This document shows, in pieces, positions 36,927 to 41,420 of a stretch of DNA of 41,420 nt. Source of the stretch: a virus; IMG/VR virus record IMGVR_UViG_3300032435_000023, positions 1 through 41,420 of that record. One strand, written 5' to 3'. Position numbers and translations under genes: made by a program. Every line of letters begins with the position of its first letter. Within the stretch, counting starts at the first letter, position 1. The notes under the pieces were generated by a model that was given only the letters and a program-made list of their open reading frames with translations, searched no databases and was not told the DNA's origin.

Positions 36927-38015
36927 ATGGCAGCTCCAATTCCTTTACCTTATTTTCTTAATCCGTTTTGTGAGCTAGGCACAAAAGATACCGATATTAC
37001 GGAGATTGACAACACTGGATCAAATGCCGGGTTAGTAAATTATCAATACGGCTGGACTCCAAACTATGAGTTACCAAGTGCCGATCCTGACGTTTTACCC
37101 GTTCCTCGTCAACAAATGAATCAAGTTTTGTTTGATTTAACAACAGCAGTAAAGCAATTACAAACTCAAGGATTTTCACTATGGGTTTCATCAGCAAGCG
37201 GCGGACCATCTAGTTATCCAATCAATGCGCAAGTAGCATATAATGACGGATCGGGCGTTAAATTGTATTACAGCGCAATTGCTGCAAACACCAGCACCCC
37301 TTCCGTTGCTAGTTCTACATGGCTAGTCTTTAGCGGCAATCAGTTGGGAGTGCAACCCGGTACTGTTGTAGATTTTGCCGGTGCAACTGCTCCCGCGGGT
37401 TATTTATTGTGTGACGCTTCGCAACAGTCGCGAACTACCTACCCATTACTATATCAAGCAATCACGCAAGTTCAGTCCTGTACTACAAACTCAAACACTA
37501 CGCTAAATGTTGTTAGTAACTTGCAATTTTACGTAGGAATGGCAGTTGAAGGCGTGGGAATTCTATCAGGAACAACTCTAACAGTAGTTGACACATTAAC
37601 ACCAACAGTAGTTACGATTTCTCAAGCTGCTACAACAAGCGCGACCGCTAACGCTAGATTTTTTAATTGGGGAAATGGGAACGGGTCAACTACTTTCACG
37701 CTTCCGCCCTCATCTAGACGTACGTTTATCGGGTCGGGCGGCACGGGCGGATTAACATCGGGAGGCGTTGCGGGTACTGTTTTAGGTCAATCCGGCGGAA
37801 ATGAATCGGTCGTCTTAACGATAGCGCAACTTGCCGCGCATGATCATCCAGGCTCTACTGTTGCGGTGTCTACTCAACCAACGAGCACATCAGGCAGCGA
37901 GACTACCACACGCGCCGGTGGAACAACATCAGTAACAGTAGCATCACAAGGGAACAACGAAGCTCACAACAACATGCAGCCCAGTATAATCATGAATAAA
38001 ATAATAAAAACATAG
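36927..38015 (+). CDS. Tail fibre with split tail-collar domain
   Basis: 362 residues. The collar domain begins GTVVDFAGATAPAGYLLCDA and SRTTYPLLYQAITQ, then is interrupted by about 65 residues of beta domain (GMAVEGVGILSGTTLTVVDT, TVVTISQAATTS), and resumes WGNGNGSTTFTLPPSSRRTF. It ends QGNNEAHNNMQPSIIMNKII, the classical fibre tip. The N-terminus (LPVPRQQMNQVLFDLTTAVK) binds the baseplate. The same inserted domain occurs in the sheath. Confidence 0.88.
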   Translation: MAAPIPLPYFLNPFCELGTKDTDITEIDNTGSNAGLVNYQYGWTPNYELPSADPDVLPVPRQQMNQVLFDLTTAVKQLQTQGFSLWVSSASGGPSSYPINAQVAYNDGSGVKLYYSAIAANTSTPSVASSTWLVFSGNQLGVQPGTVVDFAGATAPAGYLLCDASQQSRTTYPLLYQAITQVQSCTTNSNTTLNVVSNLQFYVGMAVEGVGILSGTTLTVVDTLTPTVVTISQAATTSATANARFFNWGNGNGSTTFTLPPSSRRTFIGSGGTGGLTSGGVAGTVLGQSGGNESVVLTIAQLAAHDHPGSTVAVSTQPTSTSGSETTTRAGGTTSVTVASQGNNEAHNNMQPSIIMNKIIKT

Positions 38016-38023
38016 AGGTGATT

Positions 38024-38431
38024 ATGGAAGCACAATTTAGAGATATGCGAAGACTTACTACCGATGATATTGCGAAAGCCGCTTCATTATCCGGAGCTGG
38101 ATTAACTCAGCAACAAATCGCCGATTACTTTGAAATGAGTTTGGCAACTCTAAAAACAAAAATGAAAGCCAATCCAGATTTAAAATGCGCTATGAGAAAA
38201 GGTAAGTCAATTCGAATAGCTCATGTATCTGGTAAACTGATGCAGCTGATTGATAACGGCAATATCACAGCAATTATTTTTTATCTGAAAACGCAAGGAC
38301 GATGGAAAGAAGCTCAAGAAAATACTCTTGATCCCGATGATGATGAAACGATGGCTGAAAAATTGTCAATCGAAACGTGCGATCCAATCGAAGCGTCAAA
38401 AATATATCAACAATTGATGTCTAGGGAGTAA
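38024..38431 (+). CDS. Small terminase-like helix-turn-helix protein
   Basis: 135 residues from ATG 38024 (GAGG 5 bases upstream). The homeodomain-like N-terminus (DDIAKAASLSGAGLTQQQIA, DYFEMSLATLKTKMKANPDL) is followed by VSGKLMQLIDNGNITAIIFY and LKTQGRWKEAQEN, the pattern of many terminase small subunits. The acidic C-terminus resembles their oligomer tail. It lies between the two fibre genes, 20 kb from terL, so a transcription regulator is the alternative. Confidence 0.7.
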   Translation: MEAQFRDMRRLTTDDIAKAASLSGAGLTQQQIADYFEMSLATLKTKMKANPDLKCAMRKGKSIRIAHVSGKLMQLIDNGNITAIIFYLKTQGRWKEAQENTLDPDDDETMAEKLSIETCDPIEASKIYQQLMSRE

Positions 38432-38435
38432 AAAA

Positions 38436-38624
38436 ATGGCTGATTATGTAACAGCATCAAATGGCGCACAGTTAGATTTATCATCTCTGGCGCAGACAAT
38501 AACGTACAACGGCGAATTAGTTGAATCAGTTAGCGTTACCCTAAATAGCGTTGTTTATATACAAACATTTACAAATAACGGCACAAAAATAACTACATCA
38601 ACTCAATGGGTGAATCAGCCATGA
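38436..38624 (+). CDS. Small fibre-region protein
   Basis: 62 residues, all-beta and low-charge: MADYVTASNGAQLDLSSLAQ, TITYNGELVESVSVTL, VVYIQTFTNNGTKITTSTQW. It is probably a small structural or adaptor protein for the following fibre, whose start overlaps its stop by ATGA. No family recognised. Confidence 0.68.
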   Translation: MADYVTASNGAQLDLSSLAQTITYNGELVESVSVTLNSVVYIQTFTNNGTKITTSTQWVNQP

Positions 38625-41200
38625 TAAATACCGGAGATATTGCTCAATTAGATGTTTTATTAAGCATGCTAAACGTGCCTACTGGTGGCGGCGGCGGCGG
38701 TAGTGTAACTCAATCGGAAGTACAAAGATCGGCATTTAATTACGCTCCAGCAACAGGCGTAAATGATGCTTTTGTAGTGACTTTAAACCCTGTTCCTGGG
38801 TCACTAACAAACGGATTACTTGTAACAATGACCACCGGAGCACTAGAAAATACAACAAACAACCCGACTTTAAAAGTAAACACAATTGCAGCCAAGCCAA
38901 TTGTATTGTGGGCTGGCGGGCTTGCGCCGGGTGACATGCAGGCTAATGGCGCATATATTTTTGTTTATAGCACTCAAGAAGATGTTTTTTATTTAATTAA
39001 TCCGTCTGTATCCACTGCCAACTCTTTTTTAACTCAAGCAAATGCCTATAATTCATTTATTGATGCTGGTGCGGCAGATGCATATGTAGGAACTTTATCG
39101 ATTCAAAGCGATGCTTCTCTATCCTCCGGATTTACTGTTTTGATGCAAGCATCTGCCGAAAATACGGGCGCTTCAACTTTAACAATTAACGGTGATACGT
39201 TACCGATAGTTTTTGAAGGAGGAACAGATCTAACCGCGGGCGTAATTGTTGCAAATCAAATCTATTCGCTAATCTATTCACTAACTTTTGATTCTTGGGT
39301 TTTATTAAACCCAAAAAATACGTCAACTGTTTTGACGTTAGCTAACAATAGCAACACGTTACCAAGCTCGTTTAGTTTAGGTAGTTTAACTAATGGACTC
39401 TTAAAAATCGGAGTTTCTTCAAGCATTGCCACGGTCTCAAACGCGATTAATAGCACTGATTACTGGGCACCAAACGACGTTATTACTTTGCCGGGGTTCC
39501 CCTCAAATAGTAATGATGCGTCGTCCAAGGGCTATGTTGATAGTGTGGTTGCTGGTCTTAACCCGGTATCATCATGCTACGGAGCAAGCACAGGCAACCT
39601 TGCTGGATACTCTTATAATAACGGTGCATCAGGTGTAGGAGCTACTTTAACAGCAGGAAGTAACGGCGCGTTTACGCAGGATGGCTTAACAATACCAGTT
39701 GATGAACGCTGGTTGTATAAAGACGATACAAATGGATCAGGAGCCTATAACGGCGTTTACGTCTTAACAACGGCAGGAGATGCAAGCAATCCGTCTGTAT
39801 TAACGCGGGCTGAAAACTACGATACCCCAGAAAATATAAATTCTTCCGGTGTCGTGCCAATTCTTTTTGGTACGCTCAATGCTGGAACAGGCTGGATAAA
39901 TGCATCAGTAATTGTAACAGTTGGAGTTAGTCCCATTGTTTATATTCAATTCGGTGGTTTGACAGGAATTGTGTCAGGTGCTTTGGGCGGTACTGGAATC
40001 GCAAACACCGGTAAGACAATCACGATAGGTGGCAGCCTAAGCACTATAGGCGCATTCACATCAGACTTTACAATGACTGGTAATACTGCTGTGACTTTTC
40101 CAACGTCCGGTACGTTAGCTACCACGGCGAGCGCGTCAGGTATTGTAAATTCTGGACTGATTAATCAATTGACCTGGTATGCCGCCACTGGAACGACAGT
40201 AAGTGGCCTTGCAACAGCTAACAATGGATTGCTTGTAACGTCAGCCGCTGGGGTTCCTAGTATTGGGAATGCTATTTTGGCTAACATATCGATTAATAGC
40301 ATTCAGGCAGGTAGGGGCACGTCAAATGTAGCTACCAATACTGTATTTGGTACCGCATCTGGTAACGCACTTACTGCCACATCAAACAGTAATGCATTCT
40401 TTGGTTACATCGCTGGAATCGTAGTTACAGATGGGATAGGAAATGCATTATTTGGATCTGTTTCTGGCGGCCATTTAACTACCGGTTCATTCAATACTTA
40501 TGTAGGACGAAGTTCTGGTGAATCAGATGGCGCTTTAAACATAAATACAACAACCGCGGAGTCATGTACTTTTGTTGGATTTTCCTGTGGCTCAGGTAGC
40601 GCCGATGCAATTGGGTGTATTTCACTGGGAAGGCAAGCTAATTCAAATAAAGCAACCGGGACAACATCAGGAACCATTGGTCCCGGTATTGCAATAGGTT
40701 CTACGGCGTTCCCTGTTGGTGTTCGTGGCGACGGAACAGTTTATCCCGGAAGTATGTGGAGACCAAAGATAAACGGTTCTTTCTACATGGTTCCATTGCT
40801 TACTGATGGAGCGACAGCAACAGGAACTGGCAATCTTGTACTGGCTACATCGCCAACACTTGTCACGCCGGTGCTAGGGGTAGCTACTGGTACGAGTTTA
40901 ACATTTACTAAGGTAAACGGCGCAGAAGCCGCAAATGCTGTGACGGCATCAGGTGGTGCAGGTATCATAACAACCTCAGCACTGACGACAGCCGCAGGTG
41001 GCACATATGTAATTACCTGGACAAACTCGTTAATCACTGCTACATCAATGATATCTTTAACTGTAAACGGCGGTACAAACACACGCTACACAACATTTAG
41101 TGTCGTGCCCGGAGCAGGTTCTGCAACACTAACAATCAATAATATAGACTTGATAAACGCGCTCAACGGCACAATATTAATTGGGTATCTTGTAGTTTAA
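38621..41200 (+). CDS. Large tail fibre / receptor-binding protein
   Basis: 859 residues from ATG 38621. Thr/Ser/Gly/Asn-rich throughout. Repeated fibre modules are visible: two similar ALENTTNNPTLKVNTIAAKP / ENTGASTLTINGDTLPIVFE units near the N-end, NDASSKGYVDSVVAGLNPVS, a GALGGTGIANTGKTITIGGS shaft, and a hexapeptide-like stretch (NTVFGTASGNALTATSNSNA, GCISLGRQANSNKATG). The C-terminal 100 residues form a compact beta domain with no visible chaperone peptidase. The longest gene here and the likeliest host-range determinant. Confidence 0.87.
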   Translation: MINTGDIAQLDVLLSMLNVPTGGGGGGSVTQSEVQRSAFNYAPATGVNDAFVVTLNPVPGSLTNGLLVTMTTGALENTTNNPTLKVNTIAAKPIVLWAGGLAPGDMQANGAYIFVYSTQEDVFYLINPSVSTANSFLTQANAYNSFIDAGAADAYVGTLSIQSDASLSSGFTVLMQASAENTGASTLTINGDTLPIVFEGGTDLTAGVIVANQIYSLIYSLTFDSWVLLNPKNTSTVLTLANNSNTLPSSFSLGSLTNGLLKIGVSSSIATVSNAINSTDYWAPNDVITLPGFPSNSNDASSKGYVDSVVAGLNPVSSCYGASTGNLAGYSYNNGASGVGATLTAGSNGAFTQDGLTIPVDERWLYKDDTNGSGAYNGVYVLTTAGDASNPSVLTRAENYDTPENINSSGVVPILFGTLNAGTGWINASVIVTVGVSPIVYIQFGGLTGIVSGALGGTGIANTGKTITIGGSLSTIGAFTSDFTMTGNTAVTFPTSGTLATTASASGIVNSGLINQLTWYAATGTTVSGLATANNGLLVTSAAGVPSIGNAILANISINSIQAGRGTSNVATNTVFGTASGNALTATSNSNAFFGYIAGIVVTDGIGNALFGSVSGGHLTTGSFNTYVGRSSGESDGALNINTTTAESCTFVGFSCGSGSADAIGCISLGRQANSNKATGTTSGTIGPGIAIGSTAFPVGVRGDGTVYPGSMWRPKINGSFYMVPLLTDGATATGTGNLVLATSPTLVTPVLGVATGTSLTFTKVNGAEAANAVTASGGAGIITTSALTTAAGGTYVITWTNSLITATSMISLTVNGGTNTRYTTFSVVPGAGSATLTINNIDLINALNGTILIGYLVV

Positions 41201-41215
41201 TCAGATACAATAAAA

Positions 41216-41234
41216 TGCGCGTCTCGAGCGCGCA
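41216..41234. other. GC-rich hairpin after the tail fibre gene
   Basis: TGCGCG (41216-41221), loop of seven bases, CGCGCA (41229-41234). There is no T run on the plus side (CAACTTTAT follows), so it is a partial terminator or an mRNA end stabiliser before the next small gene. Confidence 0.45.
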
Positions 41235-41257
41235 CAACTTTATAATGGAGATACAAC

Positions 41258-41420
41258 ATGATAGAGCGTCTCGGTTCGGAAATACTATCTCTAATAGTTA
41301 AAGAAATAGCAGCGCAGACACCAGCTATTGCGGCGGCGATTGTTAAAGAGCTCAGCGATGTATCAGACACTATGTATAAATATATCGTTGCGTCTATCGA
41401 AGATGATAAGATTGACACGA
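41258..41420 (+). CDS. 5' part of small phage protein that spans the genome join
   Basis: ATG 41258 has GGAG (41247-41250) 7 bases upstream and follows the fibre hairpin. The frame (MIERLGSEILSLIVKEIAAQ) is open to the window end and continues at 1-144 to complete 66 residues. The N-terminal helix has a hydrophobic face (ILSLIVKEI), then an Ala-rich segment TPAIAAAIVK. No family recognised. Confidence 0.75.
   Translation, partial: MIERLGSEILSLIVKEIAAQTPAIAAAIVKELSDVSDTMYKYIVASIEDDKIDT
41315..41420. repeat. Direct terminal repeat, right copy
   Basis: Identical to bases 1-106. Removing one copy gives a circle of 41,314 bp with an intact gene over the join. Confidence 0.95.

Noticed and set aside
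1-41420. Integrase, attachment sites and CI repressor
   Set aside because: I looked through all large and small frames; there is no tyrosine or serine recombinase motif and no CI-like protein, so temperate lifestyle is not claimed.
1-41420. CRISPR array or insertion sequence
   Set aside because: Repeats found are tandem, iteron-like or hairpins; no regularly spaced repeat-spacer pattern and no transposase or terminal inverted repeats with target duplication.

Overview
The window is one complete genome of a tailed bacteriophage. The last 106 bases (41315-41420) repeat the first 106 exactly, so the unit genome is about 41,314 bp and either circularises in assembly or is terminally redundant. 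One small gene runs across the join (41258 to the end, then 1-144). The genome is AT-rich, densely packed, and full of ATGA-type stop/start overlaps. The virion genes describe a compact contractile-tailed phage (myovirus): a DUF3383-type sheath, a DUF3277-type tube, a two-frame tail chaperone, a short tape measure, and a small baseplate with a Dit-like protein, a Pam3-type plug, a hub, a Gp138-type spike, a gp25-like protein, a J-like wedge and DUF2612. The host is probably a low-GC gammaproteobacterium. A CsrA homologue and sigma70-type promoters point that way, but nothing in the sequence names the host.

Layout. 41258 to 978: small structural or accessory genes after the tail fibre. 1065-1982: lysis (small putative lipoprotein, T4-type lysozyme) and a VRR-NUC nuclease. 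7149 down to 1970, leftward: an early recombination operon with an unrecognised lead gene, a tiny lipoprotein, a Sak4-like RecA-fold ATPase, a DUF669-like ssDNA-binding protein with a DDVPF tail, several small genes, a coiled-coil protein and an SF2 helicase. 7150-7264: two near-consensus promoters back to back around a palindrome, with a Cro-like gene on the right. 7265-12419, rightward: Cro, many small early genes, two tandem Gly/Asp/Ser/Tyr-rich genes, an O-like initiator with internal iterons, and a DnaB-type helicase. 12420-12818 is non-coding and carries nine TGACACC heptamers plus strong inverted repeats, so it is a candidate origin or control region. 13095-14691: a ParB-fold protein overlapping a C5-cytosine methyltransferase. 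17176 down to 14723, leftward: an accessory operon of about twelve tiny genes including csrA, with its own promoter and repeated leader hairpins. 17415-41200: packaging, head, tail, baseplate and fibres. A self-contained insert at 21379-22829 (promoter, terminator, winged-helix protein, holin-like protein) sits among the head genes.

How it works together. The central promoters probably fire first: leftward for recombination, rightward for replication through an O-like initiator that loads DnaB. No primase, polymerase or integrase and no CI-type repressor is visible, so replication must borrow host enzymes, and lysogeny is not supported by what can be seen. The methyltransferase may protect the DNA. 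The leftward csrA operon is the best candidate for host reprogramming. TerL lies beside the portal, but the only small-terminase-like protein is about 20 kb away between the two fibre genes.
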